Positions 42,770-52,767 of a stretch of DNA of 64,000 nucleotides are shown here, piece by piece. Position 1 is the first letter of the stretch. Every line of letters starts with the position of its first letter. Below the pieces are notes generated by a model, which saw only the letters and a list, made by a program, of their open reading frames with translations, searched no databases and was not told the origin of the DNA. The position numbers and the translations under genes are program-made. The stretch is from Niveispirillum sp. (GTDB lineage: Bacteria > Pseudomonadota > Alphaproteobacteria > Azospirillales > Azospirillaceae), in assembly GCF_017996735.1 (NCBI RefSeq), contig NZ_JAGOGJ010000017.1, positions 1-64,000 of the forward strand, in the 5' to 3' direction.

Positions 42770-43537
42770 TCAGCCCCGGCGTTCCTTTTCGATCCGTTCA
42801 TAGGCGGTGTTGAGGGCGGACATCTTCTCCTGGGCCAGATCGATGAATTCCTGCGGCAGGCCCTTGGCAATCAGGGCGTCGGGGTGGTTTTCCCGGACCA
42901 GCTTGCGATAGGCGGCCTTGATCGTGGGCATGTCGGCATCACGCGGCACGGCCAGAATGGCATAGGGGTCGTCCTCCGGTTCGCTGCCGCCTTCGATCCT
43001 GGTCCCATGCTGGCGCCAGACCTGTTCGAATTCGTCCGGGGGGAAGCCGAAGATTTCCGCTACCCGGCGCAGGAAGCCCAGTTCGGCCAGATGCACGATG
43101 TCGTCCGCCACGGCGATGTGGAACAGCCCGGCCAGCAATTCCTCCAGCACCTCCGGGCGGTCCTTGAACATCTGCGCCAGTTGTCGCGCATAGGGTTCGA
43201 ATCCGGCGCTGTCACGCTTGGCGGCGTCGAACAGGCGGCCGACATTGCGGATCTCGTGGTCGGGAACATGGAAGATGCGTTTGAAGGCGTCGATCTCCAC
43301 CCGGTGAACCACCCCGTCCGCCTTGGCCATCTTGGCGGACAGCACGATCACGCCGACGGTGAAGGCGATGGTCTGTGTCTGGTCGGGGCGATCCTGTTCG
43401 TCCGCACCGCGCGGGGATTGTTCGGCCGACCGGTATTCATCCACGGCATGTCCGGCCAGCGCACCCAGCAGGGCGCCCAGCGGCCCGCCGATCGCAAAAC
43501 CCGCCGCGCCGCCGATGACCTTGCCCCAGATGCTCAT
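42770..43537 (-). CDS. djlA: DjlA-type J-domain co-chaperone
   Basis: Protein of 255 residues: glycine-rich N-terminal membrane segment (GKVIGGAAGFAIGGPLGALL), a TerB/DjlA helical domain (SAKMAKADGVVHRVEIDAF, about 70-190) and a C-terminal J-domain with the invariant HPD (RKLVRENHPDALIAKG). It stimulates DnaK at the inner membrane. Start at 43537 gives the expected N-terminus; an open frame continues upstream but is not supported. Confidence 0.9.
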   Translation of the reverse strand: MSIWGKVIGGAAGFAIGGPLGALLGALAGHAVDEYRSAEQSPRGADEQDRPDQTQTIAFTVGVIVLSAKMAKADGVVHRVEIDAFKRIFHVPDHEIRNVGRLFDAAKRDSAGFEPYARQLAQMFKDRPEVLEELLAGLFHIAVADDIVHLAELGFLRRVAEIFGFPPDEFEQVWRQHGTRIEGGSEPEDDPYAILAVPRDADMPTIKAAYRKLVRENHPDALIAKGLPQEFIDLAQEKMSALNTAYERIEKERRG

Positions 43538-43774
43538 TGTGTCCGTCCTTGCAGTTCCCAGCCAGGATAGCGGCGGGCGGGGACGATGCAACGCCGTTGG
43601 TGCCGCACCATGATAAACGACGTTTTCGGCATGGCTGCCCCCATCTTCACATTGTCGGTATACGGGCCTATATTGCACCGCACAATGATCCTGCGACATG
43701 GCAATGCGGGGCGTGAACGGGGCGGAGGCATCGAAGGGGCGTTTCTTTCCGATGGTTCGCCGAGGTTTGTCACC

Positions 43775-44314
43775 ATGACCGTATTCCGCGCCCTGTTCCC
43801 CGCCGAAGCCGGCCGTTATGCCGCGCACCTGCTGCGCCTTTCCGCCGCCGACCGCCGGTCCCGATTCATGGGCGGGCTGTGTGATGCGTCTGTTCGTGCG
43901 CATGTGGACCGTATCGACTGGTCGCGGGCCATCGTCCTGGCTGCCCTATGCGAGGGGGAGGTTCGGGGGGCGGTGGAACTGCGTCTGGCCGGCGGCAGCG
44001 CCGAACTGGCCATTTCCATCGAGGGTGCCTTGCAGAATCAGGGTTTGGGGGGCGTTCTGGTCCGCCGCGCCTTTACCATGGCCCGCAACCGTGGCGCCCG
44101 CCGAGTGGAACTCTACTGTCAGGGTGACAATCACCGCATGCTGCGCATTGCCGGGCGCCTGTCCGCCCTGACCACCTTTGATGGCGGTGAAGTGCATTGT
44201 GACTTCCACTTGCCGGCGGCCGACACTTTCTCCCTGGCGATGGAGGCCCTGGATCGCGGGGGCAGCGCGCTGACCATGATGCTGGAACCGGCGGCGATGC
44301 CGCGCGCGGCATAG
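43775..44314 (+). CDS. GNAT N-acetyltransferase
   Basis: Acetyltransferase of 179 residues. Acetyl-CoA loop NQGLGGVLVRRAFTMARNRG, then ARRVELYCQGDNHRMLRIAG, both typical of the family. ATG at 43775 has GAGG nine bases upstream; an ATG at 43685 is the other choice. Stands alone between djlA and the lol genes. Substrate unknown. Confidence 0.8.
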   Translation: MTVFRALFPAEAGRYAAHLLRLSAADRRSRFMGGLCDASVRAHVDRIDWSRAIVLAALCEGEVRGAVELRLAGGSAELAISIEGALQNQGLGGVLVRRAFTMARNRGARRVELYCQGDNHRMLRIAGRLSALTTFDGGEVHCDFHLPAADTFSLAMEALDRGGSALTMMLEPAAMPRAA

Positions 44315-44436
44315 GAAGCGTCCGTGGCAGCCGATGCTGTTGCCGCCGGTTGTGTCTGGCGGGGGTTTCGCCCCGACCCCATTTCCGCCTATAAGCAGGA
44401 GCAGGCTTCCCTTTTCCAGTCGTATCAAGAGCCCCG

Positions 44437-45678
44437 ATGATCTTCAGCCCCTTCGAGCGTTTGGTCGCCTTCCGTTACCTGCGGGCGCGGCGGCAGGAGG
44501 GGACGGTGTCGGTGATCGCCGGCTTCTCCTTCGTCGGGGTGGCACTGGGTGTTGCCACCCTGATCATCGTCATGTCGGTGATGAACGGCTTTCGGGCCGA
44601 ACTGGTCAGCCGTATCCAGGGTGTCTCCGCCCATGCTGCCGTGACGGTCACGGGCGGCGGGCCGCTGACCGACGATGCCGGCCTGATCGACAGGCTGCGG
44701 GCCGCCCCCGGCGTGACACAGGTGATGCCGGTGGTGGAGGGTCAGGCGCTGGCCACCGTCAATGGGCGGGCCGTGGGGGTGAAGGTGCGCGGGCTGGAAG
44801 TCCCTGATTTCCAGGCGCGCCCCATCGTGGGGCGCAGCGTGATCCGTGGCCTGTCCGACCTGGGCGAGGATGGGGTGGCGTTAGGCTTCAATCTGTCCCG
44901 TTCGCTGGGCATCTCTGCCGGTGGCAATGTCACGTTAATCAGCCCCAAGGGTACTGTGACCGCGTTCGGCACCATGCTGCGGCGCAAGGAATTTCCGGTC
45001 TATGCCGTTGTTGATCTGCGCATGCCCGAACAGGACGGCAATCTGATCTATATGCCGATGGCGGCCGCCCAGGCGTTTTTCCGCATGGGCCAGGGGGTCA
45101 GCGCCATCGACGTGTTTGTCCGCGACCCGCGCGACGTCGACACGCTGCGCGCGACCCTGGCAAAGGCGGCGGGACCGGGCTTTACCGTCACCGACTGGCG
45201 TCAGGCCAACAAGGGGCTGGTGACGGCGCTGGGGGTGGAGCGGGTGGCCATGTTTGTGGTGCTGACCCTGATCATCCTGGTGGCCAGTTTTAACATCGTC
45301 TCCTCCATGGTCATGCTGGTGCGCGGCAAGGCGGCCAGCATCGCCATCCTGCGCACCATGGGGGCGCAGCGCGGGTCGGTGTCGCGCATCTTTCTGCTGG
45401 CCGGCGCCTCCATCGGGGCGGTGGGCACGCTGGTGGGCTTTGCGCTCGGGGTGGTGCTGACCCTGAATGTGCAGGCCATCGGTTACGCGCTGGGTCAGGT
45501 GCCGGGTATCGCGGGATCGCAGATGCTGCTGTTCCTGACCACCCTGCCGGCCATCATCGACTGGGCGGAGGTGGCGCTGGTGGTGGCTTTGGGCCTGTTC
45601 CTGTCGGTGGGTGCCACCCTGTATCCCGCCCGCCGGGCGGCATCGATGGACCCGGTGGAGGCGTTGCGCCATGGCTGA
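44437..45678 (+). CDS. lolC: Lipoprotein-releasing ABC transporter permease (LolC/LolF type, first copy)
   Basis: Inner-membrane permease of 413 residues that extracts lipoproteins for transfer to LolA. First membrane helix SVIAGFSFVGVALGVATLII (about 25-44), a periplasmic domain, then three C-terminal FtsX-type helices (MFVVLTLIILVASFNIVSSM and after). Begins with the family motif FERLVAFRYLRARRQEG. Overlaps the second permease gene by 8 bp; lolD follows. Confidence 0.88.
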   Translation: MIFSPFERLVAFRYLRARRQEGTVSVIAGFSFVGVALGVATLIIVMSVMNGFRAELVSRIQGVSAHAAVTVTGGGPLTDDAGLIDRLRAAPGVTQVMPVVEGQALATVNGRAVGVKVRGLEVPDFQARPIVGRSVIRGLSDLGEDGVALGFNLSRSLGISAGGNVTLISPKGTVTAFGTMLRRKEFPVYAVVDLRMPEQDGNLIYMPMAAAQAFFRMGQGVSAIDVFVRDPRDVDTLRATLAKAAGPGFTVTDWRQANKGLVTALGVERVAMFVVLTLIILVASFNIVSSMVMLVRGKAASIAILRTMGAQRGSVSRIFLLAGASIGAVGTLVGFALGVVLTLNVQAIGYALGQVPGIAGSQMLLFLTTLPAIIDWAEVALVVALGLFLSVGATLYPARRAASMDPVEALRHG

Positions 45679-46918
45679 CCGTTCCCGCATGTTCGGCGTC
45701 CTGGAACGCTGGATCGCCTTGCGTTATCTGGGCGCCCGCCGGCAGGAGGGGTTCATCTCCGTCATTGCCGGCTTTTCCTTCCTGGGCATCGCCCTGGGTG
45801 TGGCAACGCTGATCATCTCGCTGTCGGTCTTCAACGGGTTTCAGCGTGACCTGCTGTCCCGCGTGCTGGGGTTCCAGGGCCATGTGGTGGCCATGGGCAG
45901 CTATGGCCCGTTCCAGGCGCCCGACGCGCTGCTGGAAGGGGTGCGCACCGTGCCCGGTGTGGTGTCGGTGATGCCCAGCCTGGATGCGCAGGGGCTGCTG
46001 TCCTATCGCGACTTTGCCGGCGGCGTTTTGGTCAAGGCGCTGCGTCCCGCCGACATGGCGGCACGCCCTGCCTTTGCGGGGGCGCTGGTGCAGGGCACGC
46101 TGGCGGAGGGCGATGGCATCGCCATCGGCAAACGCATGGCCGAGAATGGCCGCATCAAGGTCGGTGACCGCGTCACCATCCTGTCGCCACAGGTGGATGC
46201 ACAGGGTGGTCCGCCCCGGTCACGGGCCTTTACCGTGACGGGCATCGTGGCGCTGGGCGTGTCGGAATTCGACAACACACTGGTGCTGATGGACCTGACC
46301 ACGGCGCAGGAATTCTTCCAGCTTGACGACAACGTCACGGCGGTGGAGGTGGATTTCACCGATCCCTCGCTGGCCCCGGCCGGGGCGGTGGAAGTGGGCA
46401 AGCGCCTGCCCGGCAGCCTGTATGTGCGCGACTGGCAGCAGGTGAACGGCGCCTTTTTCGGCTTTATCGAGACGCAGCGCAATGTCGTGTCCCTGATCCT
46501 GGGCATGATCGTGGTAGTCGCCGCCTTCAACATCATTTCCGGCATGATCATGATGGTGCAGGACAAGGGGCGGGAGATCGCGATCCTGCGCACCATGGGG
46601 GCCGGACGCGGCACCATCCTGCGCATCTTCCTGATGTCGGGTGCATCCATCGGCATTGCCGGCACGGCGGCGGGACTGGTCCTGGGTGTCACCTTGTCGG
46701 GCCATATGGAACAGTTGCGGCAGGTGGTGAAGGCGGCGACGGGCGTCGATCCGTTTAATTCGGACATCTATTTCCTGTCCTCCTTGCCCTCCTTCACCGA
46801 TCCGTGGCAGGTGGCACAGGTGGCTTTGGCGTCGGTGGCCCTGTCGCTGCTGGCCACGCTGTACCCTTCCTGGCGGGCGGCGACGCTGGACCCCGTCGAA
46901 GCGCTTCGATACGAGTGA
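45671..46918 (+). CDS. lolE: Lipoprotein-releasing ABC transporter permease (LolE/LolF type, second copy)
   Basis: Second Lol permease, 415 residues, with the same layout (WIALRYLGARRQEGFISVIA, helix, periplasmic domain, three C-terminal helices) but clearly diverged from the first. Start at 45671 overlaps the upstream stop. Many alphaproteobacteria are described with a single LolF-type permease forming a homodimer; the presence of two tandem genes suggests a LolCE-like heterodimer with the LolD encoded 4 bp downstream. Confidence 0.87.
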   Translation: MADRSRMFGVLERWIALRYLGARRQEGFISVIAGFSFLGIALGVATLIISLSVFNGFQRDLLSRVLGFQGHVVAMGSYGPFQAPDALLEGVRTVPGVVSVMPSLDAQGLLSYRDFAGGVLVKALRPADMAARPAFAGALVQGTLAEGDGIAIGKRMAENGRIKVGDRVTILSPQVDAQGGPPRSRAFTVTGIVALGVSEFDNTLVLMDLTTAQEFFQLDDNVTAVEVDFTDPSLAPAGAVEVGKRLPGSLYVRDWQQVNGAFFGFIETQRNVVSLILGMIVVVAAFNIISGMIMMVQDKGREIAILRTMGAGRGTILRIFLMSGASIGIAGTAAGLVLGVTLSGHMEQLRQVVKAATGVDPFNSDIYFLSSLPSFTDPWQVAQVALASVALSLLATLYPSWRAATLDPVEALRYE

Positions 46919-46921
46919 CAC

Positions 46922-47617
46922 ATGCCTGAGATTGTGCTGCGCCTCTCTAACATCCACCGCTCCTTTACGCAGGTTGAAACCCCCCTGCATGTACTGCGCG
47001 GTGTGGACGCCGCCATTCAGGCGGGGGAGATGGTGGCCCTGGTGGGGCCCAGCGGGGCGGGCAAATCCACCCTGTTGCATATCGCCGGCCTGCTGGAACC
47101 CGCCGACAAGGGCACGATCGAGATCGCAGGGCAGAAGGCCGACGGCTTATCGGATTCCGAGCGCACCGCCATCCGTCGCGACAAGATCGGCTTCGTCTAT
47201 CAGTTCCACCACCTGCTGCCGGAATTCACGGCGGAGGAAAATATCATCATCCCGCAGATGCTGGCCGGCGTGGCGCGGACTAAGGCGCGGGAGCGGGCGC
47301 GCGAGCTGCTGGGTCTGGTCGGCCTGTCCGCGCGCGCCGGCCACCGCCCGGCCATGCTGTCGGGCGGGGAGCAGCAGCGTGTGGCCATCGCCCGCGCGCT
47401 GGCCAACCGCCCGCGCCTGCTGATCGCGGATGAGCCGACGGGCAATCTCGACATGCATACGTCGGAAAAGGTCTTCGCCCTGTTCGCCGATCTGGTGCGC
47501 GGGCAGGGCCACGGGGGCGCAAAGCTGGGCGCCCTGGTGGCCACCCACAACCTGGATCTGGCGCGGCGCATGGACCGGGTGGTGGAGATGCGCGACGGCG
47601 TGCTGGTGGCCGGCTGA
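46922..47617 (+). CDS. lolD: Lipoprotein-releasing ABC transporter ATPase
   Basis: ATPase of 231 residues. Walker [10 protein letters not shown] (42-50), Q-loop region [18 protein letters not shown] signature [15 protein letters not shown], Walker [13 protein letters not shown] and switch His in ATHNLDL. The MacB/LolD subfamily and its place directly after two Lol permeases make the assignment firm. Confidence 0.93.
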   Translation: MPEIVLRLSNIHRSFTQVETPLHVLRGVDAAIQAGEMVALVGPSGAGKSTLLHIAGLLEPADKGTIEIAGQKADGLSDSERTAIRRDKIGFVYQFHHLLPEFTAEENIIIPQMLAGVARTKARERARELLGLVGLSARAGHRPAMLSGGEQQRVAIARALANRPRLLIADEPTGNLDMHTSEKVFALFADLVRGQGHGGAKLGALVATHNLDLARRMDRVVEMRDGVLVAG

Positions 47618-47619
47618 TC

Positions 47620-48489
47620 ATGGCAAGCCTGCCCGACATCCCCTTGCCCGCCGGCTACCGTGCCGACTGGGTCCTTGCCTATCACGGGCGTGATCCGGAC
47701 GGCTTGTCGGAACGGGTGGCGGGAAACACTATCACCAAGGTCCTGGCCCCGGCGGGCCGTGCCATCCGGGTGGCGATCACGATCCACCCTACCCATGCCA
47801 CCCTGGCCACTGATCCCGGTGACCTGACGGCGGGGGAAGCGGCCAGCATTGCCGCCGCCGCATCCCGCATGCTCGGCGTGTCGGGCGATGTCACGGGGCT
47901 GGAGGCGCTGGTGGCGGAGGATGTGCAGGTGGCGCGTCTATTGTCGCGCTGCGGCCCCGGTCTGCGCCTGGCCCAGACGGCGGGTGTGTTTGAGGCCATG
48001 TGCTGGGCCATCGTGGGGCAGCAGGTCAATCTGCGGTTCGCGGGGCAATTGCGCCGCACCCTGATCGAACTGGCGGGGATCGATCATCCGTCGGGCATGA
48101 AGGCGCACCCGACGCCGTCCGGCATCGCGGCCCTGGACCCCGACCTGCTGGGCACCTTGAAATTCTCCCGCTCCAAGGCCGCCTATCTGATCAATGCCGC
48201 GCGCAGCGGCATTGATTTCGAGAGCCTGCCGAACGGTGACGCCGCGACGGCCGAAGCGGCGATGACGGGGGTGAAGGGGATCGGGCCCTGGACACGGGCC
48301 TATGTGCTGCTGCGAGCCTGCGCCTTTCCCGATGTGGCGCCCATCGGGGATGCGGGGCTGGCGGCGGCCCTGCAGAAATTCCACGGGCTGGACCACCGGC
48401 CCACCATCGCGGAGCAGGAAGCCTTGATGCGCCCGTTTGCGCCGTGGCGCAGTCTGGCCACGGCGCATCTCTGGGCGGGGTGGAGTTAA
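47620..48489 (+). CDS. AlkA-type DNA-3-methyladenine glycosylase
   Basis: Base-excision repair glycosylase of 289 residues. An N-terminal beta domain is followed by the HhH-GPD core: [24 protein letters not shown], and the hairpin [20 protein letters not shown] with catalytic Asp in [11 protein letters not shown]. Starts 2 bp after lolD. Its TAA overlaps the stop of the convergent RTX gene in a shared TTAA. Confidence 0.87.
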   Translation: MASLPDIPLPAGYRADWVLAYHGRDPDGLSERVAGNTITKVLAPAGRAIRVAITIHPTHATLATDPGDLTAGEAASIAAAASRMLGVSGDVTGLEALVAEDVQVARLLSRCGPGLRLAQTAGVFEAMCWAIVGQQVNLRFAGQLRRTLIELAGIDHPSGMKAHPTPSGIAALDPDLLGTLKFSRSKAAYLINAARSGIDFESLPNGDAATAEAAMTGVKGIGPWTRAYVLLRACAFPDVAPIGDAGLAAALQKFHGLDHRPTIAEQEALMRPFAPWRSLATAHLWAGWS

Positions 48490-50822
48490 CCCAGTTCGGT
48501 ATAGATCAGCGGCCGCCCCTCATGGAAGCCCATGGCCAGATAGTGCAGCAGCGGATTCAGCCCCGTCACCGCCGCCACATCGGGATTGGCGGCCAGATAG
48601 GCGCTGGTATCGAACCAGCGGGAGGGATCACGCCCCTCCTTCCAGCCGTAAAGCGAGAAATGGGTCAGCGCATCGATGCCGCCGGTCGCCACGGCCGCCG
48701 CGACATCCGGGTTGCTGGCCAGGTACCAGTCGGTATCGAACAGGACGTTGGGGTCGCGTCCTTCCCGGGCGCCCCATTGCTTGTAATGGGTCCAGGCGTC
48801 CGGAAGCACCCCGTTGCGGATGGCCTGATCCACATCCGGATTGGCCGTCCGGTAGAAATTGCTGTCGAACAGCACCAGCGTGCCATTCTCCACCGCCGGC
48901 GACAGACGGCCCTCGGCGCGGCCATGGGCCAGATAATGCTGCTCCCCGTTCTGGTAAAAGCCCTGGGCGACGGCATTGGCCACATCCGGATAGAGCGCCA
49001 GATAGGAGGCATTGTCGAACTGTGAATGTTCGTAGGGATGGTTCAGGGTCCAGCGCTGCGGCGCGATCAGCGGCACGACGGTATTGTTGAAGATGCCGAC
49101 TTCCACCCCATACAGCGTGTCCTGGCCTTCCCCGGTCGTGCGGTGGTCGGTCACCACGAAGGAGGTGTTGCCGGCGGTATCCGTCTGCTGGCGCACGCTG
49201 ACCACGGCGGCATTGCCCGGCGGTGCCGTGAAGAAAGCGGCGTCGATACCATCACCACCGTGCAAGGTATCGTTGCCCCCGCCACCGATCAGCAGGTCCG
49301 ATCCCTTGCCACCCGACAGGACGTCATCGCCCAGCCCGCCGCGCAGGATGTCGTTGCCGTCGCCGCCATTGATGGTCTGCGGATTATACTGGGCCAGGAC
49401 CGACAGGTCGAAGCCGGGGGAGAAATGGCTGCTGGTCAGGCTGCTCATCTGTACGTTCTGAAGACGCGCCAGCACGCCCCGGTCGGCATTGTTCCAGGAC
49501 AGGCCACCGGCATCGGGGTCCAGCGTGATCAGCGTATCTGCACCGTCCTGTTGCAGGCGCAGATAGGCGCCGAACGGGTTCCCGCCCTCATACCCGTACA
49601 CGGTGCGCAGGATGACCGACAGGTCGATGACGTCGCCGCCATTGACGTCGAAATCCGTGATGGTGGCGCTTTCGACACCGTAATATTGCCAGGAACCGGA
49701 ATAGGGACGGGTCACGCCGTCCAGCACGAACCGGTCGGCCCCGGCCCCGCCGGTCATCTGGCCGGATCTCACCTGCAGGACATCATCGCCCGCCCCGCCA
49801 TCGACGGTGGCGCCCCCGCCGGTAATTGTGTCATTTCCCGCTTCGCCCAGGATCAGGCTTCCCGCCCCGGCGGACAGGACATCATTGCCGTCACCCCCGC
49901 GCAGGGTGGATTGGGCACCGGTGGCGGTCAGCGTGTCATCGCCGGCCCCGCCGATCAGCAGGCTGTTGGACCCCGCCGCTTCCAGCGTGTCACTGCCCAG
50001 GCCGCCATCCAGCGTGCTGGAGGCGCCGCTGGCGATCAGCCGGTCATTGCCATCACCGCCATTCAGTTGATCGGTGCCCATGCCGCTGATCAGCAGATCG
50101 TCGCCGGCGTCACCGGACAGCGTGTCATTGCCGTTCCCGCCGGCCAGCGTGTCGTTGCCATCATCGCCCGAAAGCCGATTATTGCCGGCGGTATCGGAGA
50201 TGGAATCGTTACCGGCCCCACCCGCGATGGTGTCGTTACCCCATCCGCCGGCCAGTGTTTCCCCTGCCAAGGTGCCGGTCTGCGTGCTGTCGGCGCGGTT
50301 CAGGTCGCGCGTCGGCACCCATCCACTGGCAAAATTGGCCGCCACCAGATCATTGGCGAAGACGCCGTTCAGAACCACCAGTGTCTCGCGTTCATACTGG
50401 CTGCCGGCGGCGTCGCGGTCGATGCTGACCAGTGTGGTACCGCCCGCCAGCGCCTCGATCCACAGATGGGTGCCAAATGGGTTGGCACCCCGCGTGCCCG
50501 TCAAAAGCGGCAGGATGTTGGTCAGGTCAAGCACCTCACCGTTGGGGCCGCTGCTGAAATCGGTGATGGTGACCGTGGACAGCCGGTTGCTGTTCGATTC
50601 CGTTGCGGGAATGATGACGAACCGATCCTGGCCCGACCCGCCGGATACAGTGCCGCCGCTGATGGTCAGGACGTCGTTCCCGGCCCCGCCATCCAGACTG
50701 TCATTGCCCGCGGCGCCAATCAGGCTATCATCGCCGGCCAGACCCGTTATGGTGTCATCGTTGGCTGTCCCCGTCAGTGTATCGTTACCGGCAGTGCCCA
50801 CCACGCTCTGTCCCGTCGCCAT
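48486..50822 (-). CDS. RTX-type calcium-binding repeat protein 1 with C-terminal NPDV repeats
   Basis: Acidic protein of 778 residues without a Sec signal. Blocks of GGxGxDxL nonapeptides (for example [20 protein letters not shown]) alternate with two type-I-secretion-target-like modules (ITDF ... VLDLT ... ANPFGTHLW and ITDF ... VIDLS ... GNPFGAYLR). The last 178 residues are four copies of a unit with consensus FDxxxYLxxNPDVAxAV ... HYxxYGxxEGR. Probably calcium-folded and exported by a type I system, but no such system lies nearby. First in physical order of three tandem paralogues. Confidence 0.85.
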   Translation of the reverse strand: MATGQSVVGTAGNDTLTGTANDDTITGLAGDDSLIGAAGNDSLDGGAGNDVLTISGGTVSGGSGQDRFVIIPATESNSNRLSTVTITDFSSGPNGEVLDLTNILPLLTGTRGANPFGTHLWIEALAGGTTLVSIDRDAAGSQYERETLVVLNGVFANDLVAANFASGWVPTRDLNRADSTQTGTLAGETLAGGWGNDTIAGGAGNDSISDTAGNNRLSGDDGNDTLAGGNGNDTLSGDAGDDLLISGMGTDQLNGGDGNDRLIASGASSTLDGGLGSDTLEAAGSNSLLIGGAGDDTLTATGAQSTLRGGDGNDVLSAGAGSLILGEAGNDTITGGGATVDGGAGDDVLQVRSGQMTGGAGADRFVLDGVTRPYSGSWQYYGVESATITDFDVNGGDVIDLSVILRTVYGYEGGNPFGAYLRLQQDGADTLITLDPDAGGLSWNNADRGVLARLQNVQMSSLTSSHFSPGFDLSVLAQYNPQTINGGDGNDILRGGLGDDVLSGGKGSDLLIGGGGNDTLHGGDGIDAAFFTAPPGNAAVVSVRQQTDTAGNTSFVVTDHRTTGEGQDTLYGVEVGIFNNTVVPLIAPQRWTLNHPYEHSQFDNASYLALYPDVANAVAQGFYQNGEQHYLAHGRAEGRLSPAVENGTLVLFDSNFYRTANPDVDQAIRNGVLPDAWTHYKQWGAREGRDPNVLFDTDWYLASNPDVAAAVATGGIDALTHFSLYGWKEGRDPSRWFDTSAYLAANPDVAAVTGLNPLLHYLAMGFHEGRPLIYTELG

Positions 50823-50973
50823 TTTTCACTCCCACCCTACATTCGGCAATTTTTAGGAAACCATAAGCAACTCTAATACCCATTGAATGGCGTGAATAGA
50901 CGCCCATTAGTCATAGGTGATGAAATATGATGGGCAGTTGGTGACGCGGTCCTACCCCAAAGGATGAGCCCGA

Positions 50974-52671
50974 TCAGATCAGGTCCTCCGTGTAATGCAG
51001 CGCCCGGCCCTCATGATACCCGTAACGCAGGTAATGGGTCAGCGGGTTGATACCGGCTGCTGTGACATCTGGATTTTCAGCAAGGTAGCGGTCCGTGTCG
51101 AACCAGCGTGATGGGGCACGCCCTTCTTTCCACCCATACAGGGCATAATGCGTCAAGGCATCGATCCCGCCCGTGGCAACAGCGGCGGCCACATCCGGGT
51201 TGGTGTTGAGGTACCAGTCCGTATCGAACAGGCCGTTGGGGTCGCGTCCCTCCCGCTGTCCATAAAGGACGAAATGGGCCCAGGCATTGCTGAGCGCGCC
51301 TTGGTCAACGGCGGCGGACAGGTCCGGGTTTGAGCGCAGGTAAAAATTGCTGTCGAATAATGCCAGCGCCCCGGTCAGTTTGGCCGGGGACAGGCGCCCT
51401 TCGGCCCTGCCATAGGCCAGGTAATGCTGCTCGCCACTGGTGAAATGGTTGGCGGCAACGGCCATTGCCACATCGGGATAAAGAGACAGATAGGCGCTTT
51501 CATCAAACTGTGCAGGGTCGTAAGGCTGATTGAGTGACCATTGGCCGGGGGCGGTCAGCGGCCTGATAATGTTGTCGAAAATGCCGATCTCCACGCCGTA
51601 GAGCATGTCGCTGCCTGTGCCGTCGATCCGATAATCGGTGACCAGGATGGCTGGATCGCCATTGGTGTCGATGATTGGCGCGACGTAGGCGCCGGAACCG
51701 CCCCCTATCGTGACATCAAAGCGGGCGGCATCAATGCCGTTGCCGCCATTGATCAGGTCATTGCCTGTGCCGCCGGTCAGCAGATCCGATCCGTCACCCC
51801 CGGACAGGCTGTCATGCCCGCGCGCGCCGGAAAGATCGTCATTGCCGCTGCCCCCCGTCACGGTCTGCGGCTGAAACTGCGACAGGACCGACACGTCATA
51901 GCCTTGGACGAAGGCACTGGCCGTGAGGCTGGAGGCACTGACGCCCTTCAGGCGGGCCAGCACAGTGGGCGCGGTGTCATAGGGGCCCGACCATTGATCA
52001 GGGTCGACCATCAGCAGCGTGTCGCCGCCATCCTGGACAAACCAGAGATAACGGCCCAGCGGATTGCCGCCTTCAAAGCCCCGCAGATTGCGCAGGGTCA
52101 ATGAAAGGTCGAGGGCGTCCCCTTCCGCCGGATTGAAATCCATGATGGTGGTGAGGCCGATATTGTATCCTTTCAGCCACTTCGTGACACCGTTCAAGGC
52201 AAATATGTCCGCCCCGGCGCCGCCCGTCTGGTCGCCGGCATAGGCCTGAAGGCGGTCATTGCCATCGCCGCCATACATGACCGCGCCGACGGTGGCGATC
52301 AGGCTGTCATCTCCGCCATCGCCGTAAAGTTCGGAACCATCGCCGGCCACCATCAGAATGTCGTCGCCGGCCCCGCCGCGCAGGGTGTTGACGCCGATCT
52401 CGTAATAGTCGGGGCCGCCCAGGACGTCGTTGCCCTCGCCGCCATCCATCAGATCATTGCCAAAAGCGCCCCGCAGCGTGTCGTCACCCGGACCGCCGAC
52501 AAGCGTATCGCTGCCAAAGCCGCTGAACAGGTCATCATGGCCCTGGCCGCCCACCAGGCTGTCCTGACCATCGCTGCCATCCAGCGTGTCGTCATCATTT
52601 CCGCCCACCAGGGTGTCGTTTCCGCTGGTGCCGATCAGGAAAAGTCCAGCCACCATCTTGTCACCATCCAA
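50974..52671 (-). CDS. RTX-type calcium-binding repeat protein 2 with C-terminal NPDV repeats
   Basis: Paralogue of 565 residues, or 560 if it starts at the internal ATG at 52656. One block of RTX nonapeptides, one secretion-target-like module (TIMDFNPAEGDALDLSLTL, GNPLGRYLWFVQDGGDTLL), a second short RTX block (GSGNDDLSGARGHDSLSGGD), then four NPDV units from about residue 385. The shortest and simplest of the three. The 150 bp to its downstream paralogue hold no gene. Confidence 0.84.
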   Translation of the reverse strand: MDGDKMVAGLFLIGTSGNDTLVGGNDDDTLDGSDGQDSLVGGQGHDDLFSGFGSDTLVGGPGDDTLRGAFGNDLMDGGEGNDVLGGPDYYEIGVNTLRGGAGDDILMVAGDGSELYGDGGDDSLIATVGAVMYGGDGNDRLQAYAGDQTGGAGADIFALNGVTKWLKGYNIGLTTIMDFNPAEGDALDLSLTLRNLRGFEGGNPLGRYLWFVQDGGDTLLMVDPDQWSGPYDTAPTVLARLKGVSASSLTASAFVQGYDVSVLSQFQPQTVTGGSGNDDLSGARGHDSLSGGDGSDLLTGGTGNDLINGGNGIDAARFDVTIGGGSGAYVAPIIDTNGDPAILVTDYRIDGTGSDMLYGVEIGIFDNIIRPLTAPGQWSLNQPYDPAQFDESAYLSLYPDVAMAVAANHFTSGEQHYLAYGRAEGRLSPAKLTGALALFDSNFYLRSNPDLSAAVDQGALSNAWAHFVLYGQREGRDPNGLFDTDWYLNTNPDVAAAVATGGIDALTHYALYGWKEGRAPSRWFDTDRYLAENPDVTAAGINPLTHYLRYGYHEGRALHYTEDLI

Positions 52672-52767
52672 CCCCGGCGTCGGCCCCCGGCAAGATTGCG
52701 GGCGGGGGCGAAACGGGGCGATTGCAGTTCAGGATGTACAAATCATGCCCGCAGCGTAACCCGCCGG

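Noticed and set aside
44437..46918. FtsX or macrolide-exporter (MacB) permeases instead of Lol
   Set aside because: The RRQEG...GFSFxGxALGVATLI N-terminus and the neighbouring LolD fit the lipoprotein-releasing family better.
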